Source: Cylicocyclus nassatus (lineage: Eukaryota; Nematoda; Chromadorea; Rhabditida; Strongylidae). From it: a stretch of 64,000 nucleotides of DNA. The translations under genes and the position numbers were made by a program. Under the pieces are notes generated by a model. It ran no database searches, was not told the DNA's origin, and saw nothing but the letters and a program-made list of their open reading frames with translations. The stretch covers positions 4,830,359 to 4,894,358 of the forward strand of contig CATQJL010000223.1 of NCBI GenBank assembly GCA_958299035.1, given 5' to 3'. Within the stretch, counting starts at the first letter, position 1. Each line of letters starts with the position of its first letter. Below, in pieces: positions 24,220 through 36,417 of the stretch.

Positions 24220-27200
24220 TCAGCGACTGGATGAATAACAATGTACCTCTTTATTTTCACCGTGTAAGAATGACACTCGCCGTCGTTGCACATTCTTGGC
24301 GGGTGTGAGATCATCTTCATCATCCATATCCTCATCTGACGGAGAGCTGTCCTTTGTCAGTACCTCTTGATCCCGACGTGCACATTCTTCCTGGACATTT
24401 TGCACTTGAGATGGATCAATGACGGCACACTGAGTGCGATCAAAGGTCTGAAAAAATATCAGTCAACTAAAAGATCTAGCAAATCTATTGCAAATTAAAA
24501 TGAATTTCATACCATTACGGATAGAATAACGATGTTAATAATGCTCGCAATATAATGATTGATCGAAAACCCGAGGACTTCGAAAATGGGTTACCTCGCC
24601 TAACTTTTGTTGAAAGAGATCTACAATTTCTTCTTTTGTAGAAAGAACTGTCAGTATCACCTTAACTTTGACAAAACGTAGTGAATTCTTCGTATAATGA
24701 AAATGATAAATATTGTATTGTAGTTCATTGTTTTGTCAATAAGTAAGCGCTATTCCCACAAGCAACTCCAATGTTTTTCAAAAATAAAAAGATGCCCTAT
24801 AACAGTGAAAGTGAGATATTTTTTGTATGTAAATTTGATCATATCGCTTCTCGGCAGCATATTATTTTATACTTGACAAAAACGAAGATAACAAACCTTA
24901 TAGATTCCTATCAAACGATCTCCAAGCTCGAACATGTTGTTACGCAGCGAAATGATTATGAACTGAGCGTTCTTAGTACGATCCTGAACAAGTGATTTAG
25001 GAGGGTCACACAGTAATAAGATAGCCTCTTCACCTTTATATAGTGAGCGATGATTGACACATTCCTAAAATCTAGTGCAGCATCGATCTCATCCATGACA
25101 TATAGAGGTGTCGGCCTGCATAAATTATGTTCTCAAAGAATAATGCAAAAAAAGCATTCCGACTAAAGAATATTTCAAGTAAATCACGAACCTATAATGG
25201 TGAAGAGCGAACACGAGAGATAGCGATGCCAGCGTTTTCTCGCCACCAGAAAGATTCTCAATTTGCTTCCAAGACTTCTTTGGAGGGCGAACCCTGTAAA
25301 ATAACGAGGCGAATTTCTATAAGAGCAAATCAATCAGTGAATATATTCAAAAAAAGTTTTGCAAGATATTTTTGACAGACACAATCTAATATATAAAGAA
25401 TCGTTAACTCAATTCAAAAATCTGCAAATAGTGGGAAACCGCGTGGCGGTCTCGAAGCAAACGCTTCTTCAAAGCACCTTTAGAATACTGGTTCACTAGT
25501 TTGAAAAAAACTAAGAGTAAGACAGAAGTTCAACACATCAAGATGAAAACGTACATAAATTGAATCCCTTGCGTGAAAGGGTCCATGGAATCTTTGAGAT
25601 CAAGAGACGCATCTCCTCCCAGCGTTAACATTTGGTACATCTCTTTCAGGCCAAGCCCGATTTTCTCAAAACCATCCTAAAAATTCACGCGTTTGAATCG
25701 ACATGACGACAAGCCCGGTCTAGCTAAACCTACCATAAATTCAACCAGTCGGTCTCTCCGCATATTATCAAGCACAACCATATGTTCCTCCATAGTTTCT
25801 CTGGCAGCATCTAGCGCACTTCGCTCAGTCTCTAGCTTTGCCAACTAGAATAAATAAATAATGATGGAAAGCTTAGACCCCGAAGATTACAAAAGGTGGG
25901 GGTGATCGAAAGCAGTCTACTAGAACCAAAAACAAAAAGCCAAAGGTGGATAGTTGATTGCTACACATTGGACACATGTAATAGTAAGTTAACAATATAT
26001 ATCCTAGACTCCGGATGGTTATTTACACTTCACAGAATGAGAGTGATCCCTATCCATAGTGACTCAATGTCTAGAGAAAGTCTGCTTCCATTCATCTTTA
26101 TGAATATAATACCTTTGTTTTGTAGTCCTTTATTATATGCATATTGATATCCGTTCGGGATGAGAGCTGCTTCTGTTCGATATTAGTCAGTTTGAACTTT
26201 ATGTCATCCCTATTCAGTTCCGCCACTTCTTCCTTCGTCAATTTTGGCACCGTTCCATCTGCTGATTCCAAATATTCTTCCGCTTCGTCGGTGCCCTTCT
26301 TCTTGGTCTGAATAAACCAAGTAAAATCAAATAAACCAAATAAAACCAAAACAAACTACTACCTTTTTGTCTCTCTTCTCATGCGGGTGGTCTATCAATG
26401 ACAAGTTTTCGAAAGAGTCCATAGGATCGTCTTCGGCGGGCTTTTTTTGTTTGGGCATAACATCGAACTCCTGCGTTTGATGCAAAGTTAGCGCTTCAAC
26501 CTAGAAAAAAATTATGAGGGATAGTCTTGCCTAATCTTGAAGATCCTATTTACTTGTCTTTTCAGCTTCTCTACTTCGTTCCTCAGTCCCTTGAGAGTTG
26601 CTTCCTTTTCGTTCAATTCTTCGATACATTGCTACAAAAAAATTCGGTTTAATTCCAGGGTGTACTTTAGTTGAATGAAATCTATTTTAGCTAATTGAAA
26701 TTCATTATATTTCAAAGCTATTTAGAAATATGAAATTACCTTCTGTTCCCTCAGGAACTTCAGTTCATCTTGATTAAAATCTTCTCTTCGCTGCCTCGTG
26801 TTCTTTATGAATTCTTCCAGCTCTCCGCATTTTACCTTGAAAACCAATGCTTACAAGGGAATGGTCAGAAATCGAAGTGGCCAATCCATACAAGCTGCAT
26901 ACCATTAGGTGCAGCATAAAACGCTGACTTTAAATCCGTCTTTCGTCTGCAATCTGCAGAGCGCTTTTGTGGACAAAATTATGACCCGTTAAAGGCCATC
27001 ATTTTGCTAAGAATTTATGTGTGTAAAGGGCAAACTCGGCCGTACAGAGCCATACCCGGCTCAGTGCAAGACCAAAACATGCAACTAGGTCACTTCATAT
27101 GGTCAGTACCTAAAGGTGAGCGAAAAGAGCAATAATGTGCCTAATCTCGCAATTTTTGTATAAGATTTTTTCGCACTAAAGCTGATCATAACTTCGCTTA

Positions 27201-30200
27201 CAAAGGCGCTCTGCAGATACCGAAGACAGATTTGAAATCAGCATTTTAAGCTGCATCGAATGGTATGCAGCTTGTATGGATTGGCCACTTCGACTTCTGA
27301 CCATTCCCTTGTTAGATCGTATCAAGAATTACGAGATATGATGGTCTTGGCAATGAATATGCCAGTTGCCCTTAAACCATACACTTACCCTGAGTTCGGA
27401 TTGCGTATTTTTTGCCTGATGTAACAATTTTGGCAAATTCTCCTCCTCTTCGGCGAGTTTCTGCTCCTTGGCCTTTTTGTCAGCCAATTGCTTTTCGAGA
27501 AATTTGATTCTATTTTGCACCTGCAAAGCACAATCCCTTGAGCAGCCATCTGTAGGTTAATGGTACTCTTACTAATTTACCTTTTCGATATTATGTTCGT
27601 TGAGATCAATGCTGACTCGTTCCTTGACGGCTTGCTCTTCAATCTCCTGCCGTCGCTTTTTTGCAGTATCTGCCTCATCCAAATATTTCTGCAACACAAA
27701 TTATCTTCGAGACCTTTCAAAAAACAACTTAATTTCTTCTGAGTCACCTGCACAAACTCATGGAAAATCGATTTCACTTTTGCAGCAACAACATCTACTT
27801 TAGCTTTGGCAGCAGCAACTTCCTTGGCACACTCTTCTCGCTCTGAAAATCTTCGTTTCGAAAAAGTTTAAGCAAATCGTTAGCGGAGAAGATACCTGCA
27901 GTGGCAGCCTCTATCTCTGCTTTCTTGCTAGCAACCTCCGCTTCATCTGCGAGGTTATTTTGAAGCTGATCGTTAACATATACAACTTGCTTTTCCATGT
28001 GCCCAATACGTTCGGTTAGCTTCTGAATATTGAACAGCATGTTGCAATGAATTAGAAATGCGTGGGAATGAATGGCAAGCGTTGTTGTTCACTACAGCCT
28101 GCGTAAATTGAATCTGTTCTACTGCTGACAAATCTAAGAAAAATCAACAAAAATAAGTTTGAGGGTCTGTTTGACGAATCCTTACGTCTAAATCTCGAAC
28201 TCACCAAAATCTCATTGTCGCAAGCATTATACTGTGCTCGCAGCCTGTTCGCATCATTGCTTAGAGCGAATATCTTCTGTTCGATCTGGGAACATTATGT
28301 TACAAGCCAATTAGACCGGCAGAAACATGACTGTCTGAAAGTTACCTGCCGACAACTTGCGGAAGTCTCCGCCAACATCTCGTTCTTCTCATCCAACTCT
28401 TTGATCATCGCCGGCAGCCTTGACTGCGCTTCACGTATCGCAATCTCAGCTTGTCCCTTCTCTTTGTTACCCATTAACCCACTGAATTTCAAAAGTGATT
28501 ATGTAACCATGTTTGAACTTGATAAAGACATACTATTTTGGAGCTCCTCCGCCAGAAACTGTTCCTGAGCTATCGATGACCTGACCGAGGAGGGTCACGA
28601 TACGTAATGCTAAAAGATGGAAATGAACGAGGATTTTTGTACTTGACACTTGGCCTTCAAACGGGAAATTTTGACGAAAATGATCAACATGGAAAAAATG
28701 CACGCACTTTGGTTCAAACTGTAGAGCGCAAGCTGAAATCAAGGATTCTCAGATGCAATATGCCCATTAACCCTTGTAGCAACACATTTCACAGTGCATC
28801 CGAGAAAACAACCAGCAAATCATTGTAAATTTTAAAATCTTTCCAGAAACTAGGCTAAGCTTCAAGGCACTGACTTTGATGACAAGAAAGAAAATAAGCT
28901 AGGTATGCAAAAAAACTCGTCGTCAGTTAAAGTCAAGAAGAAAATAATTATGAGAAGATATTTGATGTCAAAACCATCAACAACAAGGCAACTCACATCG
29001 GTCTTTCCTAGAGAGATCAGTTGCTTCCTTGAGCGTGTCCACTACCAATGTATCGAATACAGTCGAATAAAATACTTTTCGAAGCCGTGGGTCGGGTATG
29101 TCAATGAGATCGAATAAGCGAGGAGCGGGGCTGAAAAGGTGAGAATGGATTCCAGCGCGATCGCGCCCAAATATGAGAACTTACAACTTCTTTTTCGTAT
29201 CCATGCTGTCCCTAAACTCGTTCGTTTTATCCAATATAATAAAGTTAGTTCGGCCAAGATTTCTCTGAATAATTTGATTTGAGAGCGCGCACTTCGACCT
29301 GCTATCTCACCTTTACAAGATAGTCAATAGCTTCATGACCGTCATTTGTAGTTTCAACTACATATGAATCCAAAGCAGCAGTAGTCGTTGAGATCGCAGC
29401 ATCATATTTCTTGTCAATAGTGCCAAGATCACCCTGAACAGAAAGAGAAAACAGAGAGTTAACTGTAGATTCAACCAATGATTATTTACCAGTCTGCCAA
29501 TAAGTCCTTTCAGCAATCCTTCAGCTTTCGCCTTGGCCAGTGCCTTTTGACGTTCGGTTCCAGCTATTCCAGAAGACACTAACTGCTTGTCTTCGGAAAC
29601 TTTAGTACGAAGAACATTGACCTGAATAACGCATAAGTCGAAGGATAAAAATACGCACTAACATTCTATTGCGTTGAACAAATTTTCATATTACATAACG
29701 ATGATTAAAAAAGTCACCTCCTCCATGAGTTTATCTTCCTTTTCTTTGATGAGTGGAAGAGAAGCCCTGGCTTGCGCCAAATCATCTTGTACCTTCGGCA
29801 GCGACACTTTGAGCTCATTCATTTCACTAAAAAGATACAAGTGCGCAAGAAAGCGAGTACGACAGTGGACCGCAAAACAGTCACAAACCTCGTTTTCTTC
29901 TCTAAGTCTTCCTTCCAAGTACTAAGGTTGTTTTGGAAGTCCGTGAGCCGTTTTCGTAGCTTGGTTTCCTCATGTGTCATATTCTTTAACGCTTCTTTTG
30001 CGATGTGGATCTAAACAAGCGATAAGCTCAATTCATGTAAATCAGCTGTAAGCCGAAGGTACACTCAACCTTGTTTTTCGCATCTACTTCTTTCAGGACA
30101 AGAACTCCCATTTCTTCTTCAAGTCTCGCCCTCTCGGCTTTTTCCGGTCCTGCTTTTCGGTCAAACTTGTCACGATTGTCGTCGGCCTAACAAAGCAAAA

Positions 30201-32982
30201 AGCAAACTAGCACAAAGCACTTGAGAAATCAGATGTGAGCCTTTACCTTCTTGATATTGTCACGCTCAAGTTCGTTGAGTTCAGCGATAGATGCCTTCAG
30301 CACCTCAAGTCGTGCAGCAGCTCTAGCAGGTACACCCTTCAGCTCTTCCATCTGGATATATACAGTACTGAATTGATGGACAAGAAGCAAAAAACGATAT
30401 GATGCACCTTTTGCTTTTCCTTTTCAATCTCATCAGCAACACGAACGATATCCGCAACGTTCCTCTTTATCGTATTTGTTCGAGCTTTGGAGGCTCTTTC
30501 CAGAGCACCAATCTCATCACGAGTTGCTTTTTCCTCCGCATTTACTTTTGCCAGATCCCTTAACAATTCAAAGTTGCTTTTTGTCTAATGAAACATAACA
30601 CAAAAATGAAAATAAGAATAAGAACTGAAGATCTATACAACAGCACATTTGAAAAAGTACCTTTGCGCAGCTTCTAAACGATCGTTATCTGCTTCTCTCG
30701 CATCCTTAACATCCTTCAGTGCTTTGTCAACTGCACTCTTCTTTTCGTATGCTTCATCTCTAAGGGGCTGCACCACATCAATCTCTTCCAAAAATTGGTA
30801 CCTGCACAAAGACTGATCAATCTAGTTGTAGATGAGGAAGCTGAAAATAGAGCATAGTTAACGTACAATTTGATGTGGTAAAGTTGATTTCTCAGAAGCA
30901 CTGCATGATTCTCCGCTTTGAGATATGAAATCATCTCACGTACCGGACCCTCCAGAGCAGCTCTATCTCGCTCAGCAGCGCGAACCCTAAAAAAAACAAT
31001 AAAAAATCAGAAACAAAAGCGATTGATAACACATTCGTAAACTAGCGAAAAGAAAATACGCAGTTATGAGCAAACGAGCTAGCATTTTCTGAGGTAATAC
31101 CCTTGATCGCAGATTACGATATACTGATAGCTGGCAAACACATACATTATAAATTCCAATACTAGAAAAAAAAACGCAGAAAGAGTAAAAATGCATTTCA
31201 AAAAAAAACCTCTCGAAACATAAATCACCTTTGTAATGCGTTCGTTCGCTGTTCCTTCAAAGTGTCAACTTTAGCATTCAACTTCTCGATGGGATGCTAG
31301 AAAGTAAGCGTGTAAAAACACAAATAAAGCTTTTCACAGATGGAGACATGAAACAAACCCGAAAGCGACTAGAACCAATGATATCTTCCAGATATTCAAG
31401 CATTCCTTCTTCATGAGGACTCTCACCTTTTGGCTTCATCATGGCAATCTGTTCCACTTCACCCTAAACCTCTGAATTTCTGAATGCTGGTGAAATCAAG
31501 AGATACTGAGATAGAACTGTTAAAATCACTGACCTGAAGGATCAAAAAGCGATTATGTACAAGATCGATACCGAAGTCCCTTAATCGACCAGCGATTTCT
31601 TTTATAGACATCGTCTGCAACAAAAATGTTTTTCATGGAAGTTAAGATAGTTGCAGAGCTAGATATTAACCTTGCCATTCCAAGCATACACGCTGTTGTT
31701 AGTTTTATAGGCAGTCCTAGCGACACTGAACTCACTGCCTTGGACGACTTCGAAATGGCCATCCTGGACAAAAAAAAGTCTCGATAAGTACAACAGATTA
31801 AGACAAACCTTATCGATGATTTGCTCGAAGAACACTTCCACGGTGCAACTGTTGATATCGTCATGCTGCCTCGAAGAATGTATGAGGACAGATAGCTTCT
31901 TAGAACGAATCTTGGAAGCCTGAGAAATAAAAACAGTAGATAGACAAATTATCAAAAAAAAAATAAAGAAGAAAAGGAAACCTTGTAACCGAACACAAAT
32001 AGTAACGAGTCAATAACATTACTTTTCCCGGAACCATTCGGACCAATAATCGCCGAGAAATTCTAAAACGAGTCTTTAGCTGCTTAGAAAGAAACTGTTG
32101 TGCATCATACCTTGTGAAAAGGACCAATATGTTGAGTACCATAAAATGATTTGAAATTAGTAGCAACAATTTCCCTTATCACAAGCCTTGCTCCGGATCC
32201 ATCAGGTTTCATGCAGGGTTGAGGCCTTGGTGGAATCACCTGAAGAAAGAGTGCAAATCAAGTAGAGTACGTAGGGAAAAGTGTGATTGCTTTACCATCC
32301 GTAGCAGATCTTCGTTCTCATAATTTTCGACAAACTCGTCTTCATCATCGGATATGTCTCCAGCATCTTTCTGAATCACTATTATGCCGTTTGTAGACGC
32401 AAATCATAGGGGCTGTACCTCCGATTCTTTTCTGCTGGTCGCACCCGCCTTTGGTGTGCCTAGCTTTGCTTGCTTTCGTTTTGGAGCTGGCGGTGTTTTT
32501 GATGGCGAAGGCAACCTCTTCTTAGCTGGTTTCTTCTTCTTCTTTTCTTCACCTAAGCACATATGCTAGGCAAAAAATTACGTTAAAATAACAAAGATGT
32601 CTTACTTTACTCTTAGGTCTTTAGGGATATCATTCTGCGCTAAAATAATCTAAGTATGATCACACGCTAACCGCTTTCAAGATGCACTTGTCATGTCGAT
32701 TTAAAGTGTTCAAGATATATAAAAACATGAGGTATCCAGATTGCTTTCATCCAAGATAAAAGCTAATCAAAAGAATATCAAAAATTAGGTGAAAGACTAA
32801 CTATAAAAACAACTGATGAAAGTAATATCACAAGCTGAAAATATTAGACTGTAATATTAGACTACACAGACTGTAAAATTAGATTGCCCCCAACCAACTC
32901 ATTAGATTGTTGTAAACCAAATCGTACCTGAATCGAAGTCACTGTCATCATCTGATGATTCGACTTGTTTCTTACGAGCCAT
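24220..32982 (-). CDS. smc-4: SMC4, condensin ATPase subunit (38 exons)
   Basis: SMC4 pairs with SMC2 in condensin, which compacts and resolves chromosomes; nematodes also have an SMC4 relative, DPY-27, in a dosage-compensation condensin. I placed 38 exons from 32,928-32,982 (ATG at 32,982) to 24,220-24,447. Their lengths sum to 4,278 bases with consistent phases, giving 1,425 residues. The N-terminus is acidic and lysine-rich (MARKKQVESSDDD). Walker A GPNGSGKS is at about 138-145 (exon 31,982-32,062). SKIRSKKLSVLIHSS follows. Long coiled coils flank a hinge (about 640-800) containing APRLFDLIDIPD and SSGTVSGGG. The C-terminal head has LSGGEK at about 1,274-1,279 and Walker B LYVMDEIDAAL at about 1,298-1,308. 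NFIILDK and APRLFDL in the hinge fit SMC4 rather than SMC1, 2 or 3. SMC4 proper versus DPY-27-type cannot be decided here. Exon 13 is set at 30,408-30,576 because the other acceptor breaks the frame. A MITE sits in the intron 26,836-27,388. Confidence 0.93.
26855..27310. repeat. Foldback MITE inside an SMC4 intron
   Basis: The ends are aagggaatggtcagaa and ttctgaccattccctt. Inside, gaagtggccaatccatacaag pairs with cttgtatggattggccacttc, and ctgcagagcgc pairs with gcgctctgcag. It occupies most of the intron between the exons ending at 26,835 and starting at 27,389. A half-copy lies near 6,105-6,265. Confidence 0.88.
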
Positions 32983-34020
32983 TTAAGAAAGTACTGAAAG
33001 CATTTAGATCAAGTTGAAACGTCATGTGAAGAAAAGATTGCTAATTAAGTAAAAACACCATAAAACATGGTGGTCGTTTACACCAAAAAGTGTGTGGGAA
33101 AAGCTTTCAGGCTTAGAAATCAGCAGAAAGCAGATATGCGCACTTCTGCTCACGATTTGAATGAAACAAAAAGTTCGCACATGAGAACAGAGTCAATCTT
33201 GCCGATTGTTCCTAACCCATAAGTATTCCGCTAAACATGCGAACATGCGCTACATATACCGTCAACACATTTTTTTCAACATTACCAAAAGAGAAAAGTA
33301 ACTTGTAAAAGTGCTGAACAAATAAGAAGTCCAAGCTATTATTCTGAACTTCCGAAATATCGACACCTATTTCCCACTGTACTTCAAATAAATTGAATTC
33401 TTTGTACAATGAGGAACTAGGTTTCGGACACCAAGCAAAAGAATCATTCAATTTCAGAAAGTTTAGCAAGAATTTTGTTGCAGATTGCAAAATAGGGTAA
33501 ACAAATTTTCCCGCGAATTTGGTTCAAACGACACCGGTAGCTTTCGCGCGCAGCGATCAACCTTGGAGCAGTGAATCCACTAGCGCAGAAACCGACTTGC
33601 TCCCATTTCCAAAGAAGTGCTAGTAAACAATTTATGGGGTTATTAACTTGCAACTAAACTGCTATTGAATTCCTTATTTCAAAAACTGCGTGAATAAAAC
33701 ATCAGTGACTAAACTATTTTCAAAAGAGACAAATGTCAAGAAAAAAACGTGAGACAAATCCGTCACGTTCAATTCCGCAAAGGTTGGGAACATGTCGTTG
33801 TTCTGTAACCAAAGGACACAAGCACACTTTGCGTATGTTTGATCAACAAGTACATGAGCGCTCTAACGCGTTCTGGTTGCTTTACCTACTAACTTCGTGA
33901 AACAACATGTTCGAGCTCGTTAAACAACGCGAGGTCGAACATGTTCTTCCACGAACTGATATGATTTACCAAAACCTGTTAAAAAAGCACTCATAAACTT
34001 GTCAATCAAACATAATATGT
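32983..34020. promoter_or_regulatory. Upstream region of SMC4
   Basis: This is the 1 kb before the SMC4 start codon. Short minus-strand frames at 33,212-33,653 have no recognisable content. Promoter elements cannot be named from sequence alone; the region is listed because regulation of SMC4 should start here. Confidence 0.3.
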
Positions 34021-34470
34021 TAGGGATCGTTCATACCGCGCACGAAGGCGGAAGAAGGCGGACGAAGCCGCACAAAGGCGGACGAAGCCGGACAAAGGCG
34101 GAAGAAGCCGGACAAAGCCGGACAAAAACGGACAAAGACGGACAAAGGCGGACGAAGGCGGACGAACTGCCAAAGCGCAGGGGTTTGCCGGCGAAGTGCC
34201 ATATTGGAATACGCGTGAAATACAGTGCGCGTTGTGCGTTGAGTTATATATGACTAACATACGTGCACAACGCGCGCTGTATTTCACGCGTATTCCAATA
34301 TGGCACTTCGCCGGCAAACCCCTGCGCTTTGGCAGTTCGTCCGCCTTCGTCCGCTTTTGTCCGTCTTTGTCCGGCTTTTTCCGCCTTTGTCCGGCTTTGT
34401 CCGGCTTCGTCCGCCTTTGTGCGGCTTCGTCCGCCTTCGTCCGCCTTCGTGCGCGGTATGAACGATCCCT
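34021..34470. repeat. 450-bp palindrome whose arms contain a 12-bp minisatellite
   Basis: The arms start tagggatcgttcataccgcgc and end gcgcggtatgaacgatccct; the centre is near 34,245. The outer part of each arm is a run of about ten units such as gacgaaggcg/gacaaagccg. The inner part (ggtttgccggcgaagtgcc and its complement) is unique. Unit order differs slightly between arms. All open frames here are repeat translations. Confidence 0.9.
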
Positions 34471-34674
34471 TAGGCTCCGGGCAGACCACGCGATTTGATC
34501 GTCGCGACTGAATAGCGACGAGACAACTGTTACTACATCATTCCATGTCGATCAACTTGCATTCGGTTGTGATACTTTTCCAGCCCGAAATTTCTGAACG
34601 TGAAATGAAAATGAATGGAAATCTTGGCGATTAGGTCGCGACGATTAAGTCGCGTGAAGTCTGACCGGGGCCTA
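34471..34674. repeat. Foldback MITE, family A copy 2
   Basis: The ends taggctccgggcagacc and ctgaccggggccta, and inner blocks gcgatttgatcgtcgcgac / gtcgcgacgattaagtcgcg, match the copy at 8,023-8,261. It directly abuts the palindrome ending at 34,470. Confidence 0.82.
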
Positions 34675-36417
34675 AAGTGTGCTCGTCTCTTATTGTTACT
34701 TAGAGAATGAATGATATCTGAAAGAAGCTGCTTCGACAAATCACAGTCCTAGCGACTCAGTTTCAATAGCAAACGTCCGTTTCCTCCTTGCTTCAGAGCA
34801 ACACACATCGCCGGTAAAATTTAGCAGAAATAATGCTCTGGAGAGTCATCTGCCTTATGTGAGCTTCAAGAACCTTTGATTTTCTCGACTATACTCGATA
34901 GCTAGAAGATCCTGAGCATCATCTTCAGGTTGATTTAGAATAGTAATATTTACTCTGACGCCATTCTGACCTTGTCAATGTTTCTACGAGCACGACTGAG
35001 AACCACTGGAAAGTGATGTGAAGCTGACTATGATCAAATGATCAAATGATGATCAATTAAATGATCAATGTGATCAATTGTTCAAACCATTCAAGTCATC
35101 ACTCTCCCCCCCCCCTCCTTCCGGAAATGGGTACAATGGAAGGAGATCGGGGAGGATCAAAACGCTAACTTACCAACCACCGGACTCCCAGAAGTCATAC
35201 TGACGATCCACGTGATATAATCAGGCTTTGAACTTGGAGTTAAATTGCGTTTACAGGCTGGTTTGCATTGCAGAGATTAAACTTTAGGCAATGCCACAAG
35301 CCCGAGGCACCAACACTACGCCAGACCACTGTCTTAATTTTTGCTTGTTTTTTTCGGTTGGAATAACTCTGTAATGACACTTATGAGTTTAACTCTTTTT
35401 GCGACAATCTTTCACTTGCGCTTCATTTGTATATTATCGCGACCAATGTTACAAAAACAGGATAGGACCTTCACATTACGGATGATTGCTATATTTTCAA
35501 GCGACAGTTTATCAAAATTAAATTCTTCACACTAGTGGGCAATGCCAACATAACAGAGAACCCAGAAAAGTGCTTACCTAAAAACGCTTTATGCAAAGTA
35601 ATGGTCAGCAACTTCTCCCACAATTCCAAAGAGGAGGACGCAAATTATCATCTTCTAGCATGAGGAGCCAAATCTTGCACAAATTTTCCGACTTGACAAG
35701 CCGTAATCTACCTCTGTCACATAACACTTTGAAAGAAAACTACGAAGCAGCACGCTACCATTTCTATCACCAAAGCACAAAACAGTGCTAGCCACAGAAA
35801 TCCATAGTAAATGCATAAACCCACAAAATGCATCAATCTAACACTTCAGTATTGAAGTTTATCAAACTGACACCCGGTAGCACAATTACGTATCTTCGCA
35901 CAGTATACATATATATTTAATAATATGAAAATCAATTATTATTAGAAGAATCACAAATTCAGAAGCCATTTTCTCAGAAACAACCACAGCATTTGATTGA
36001 ATGCTAATAAAAATATGTAGTATGAAGTCACTGTGCAAAGAGCTTTCTTATGAAATTGAATGAGAAAAGAACAAACTATGCTAAAAAATAAAGGAATGAA
36101 CGATGAAGCAGTAATTCAACAACTAAGTTCATGATAACTACAGCAATGATAAGCAGATTTCGGAATATGAAGATATAGATTTAAGGTACAAAATTCTGTG
36201 ATCGTAAAATCGTAGAAAAATCTAAGTCAATGGCAAGTTATGTACATTGTTGACCAGCGCAGCAACAACACCGTCATATCACTGGGGGAAAAGATGAGAA
36301 CACTAACACACTGTCAAAAATAAAAATTAAGAAAATCGCTGTGCGAGAAAAACTCATATAAACCATCATAGAAAAATGGTTTTACTAACCCTTACGAGAT
36401 GATTAGTACATTGATAT
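34675..36417. other. Interval downstream of the IRS gene, no gene recognised
   Basis: It includes a gatcaaatgatcaa simple-repeat patch at about 35,030-35,085 and a C-rich tract at 35,105-35,116. Open frames are short and without known motifs. The part nearest 36,417 should hold the IRS 3' untranslated region. Confidence 0.4.

Noticed and set aside
30577..30584. Acceptor ttag at 30,585 for an SMC4 exon
   Set aside because: It introduces a stop; the acceptor after acaaaaag, eight bases downstream, keeps the full SMC4 frame.
33999..34511. Lys/Arg- and Ser/Phe/Val-rich frames on both strands
   Set aside because: Translations of the 12-bp minisatellite in the palindrome arms.
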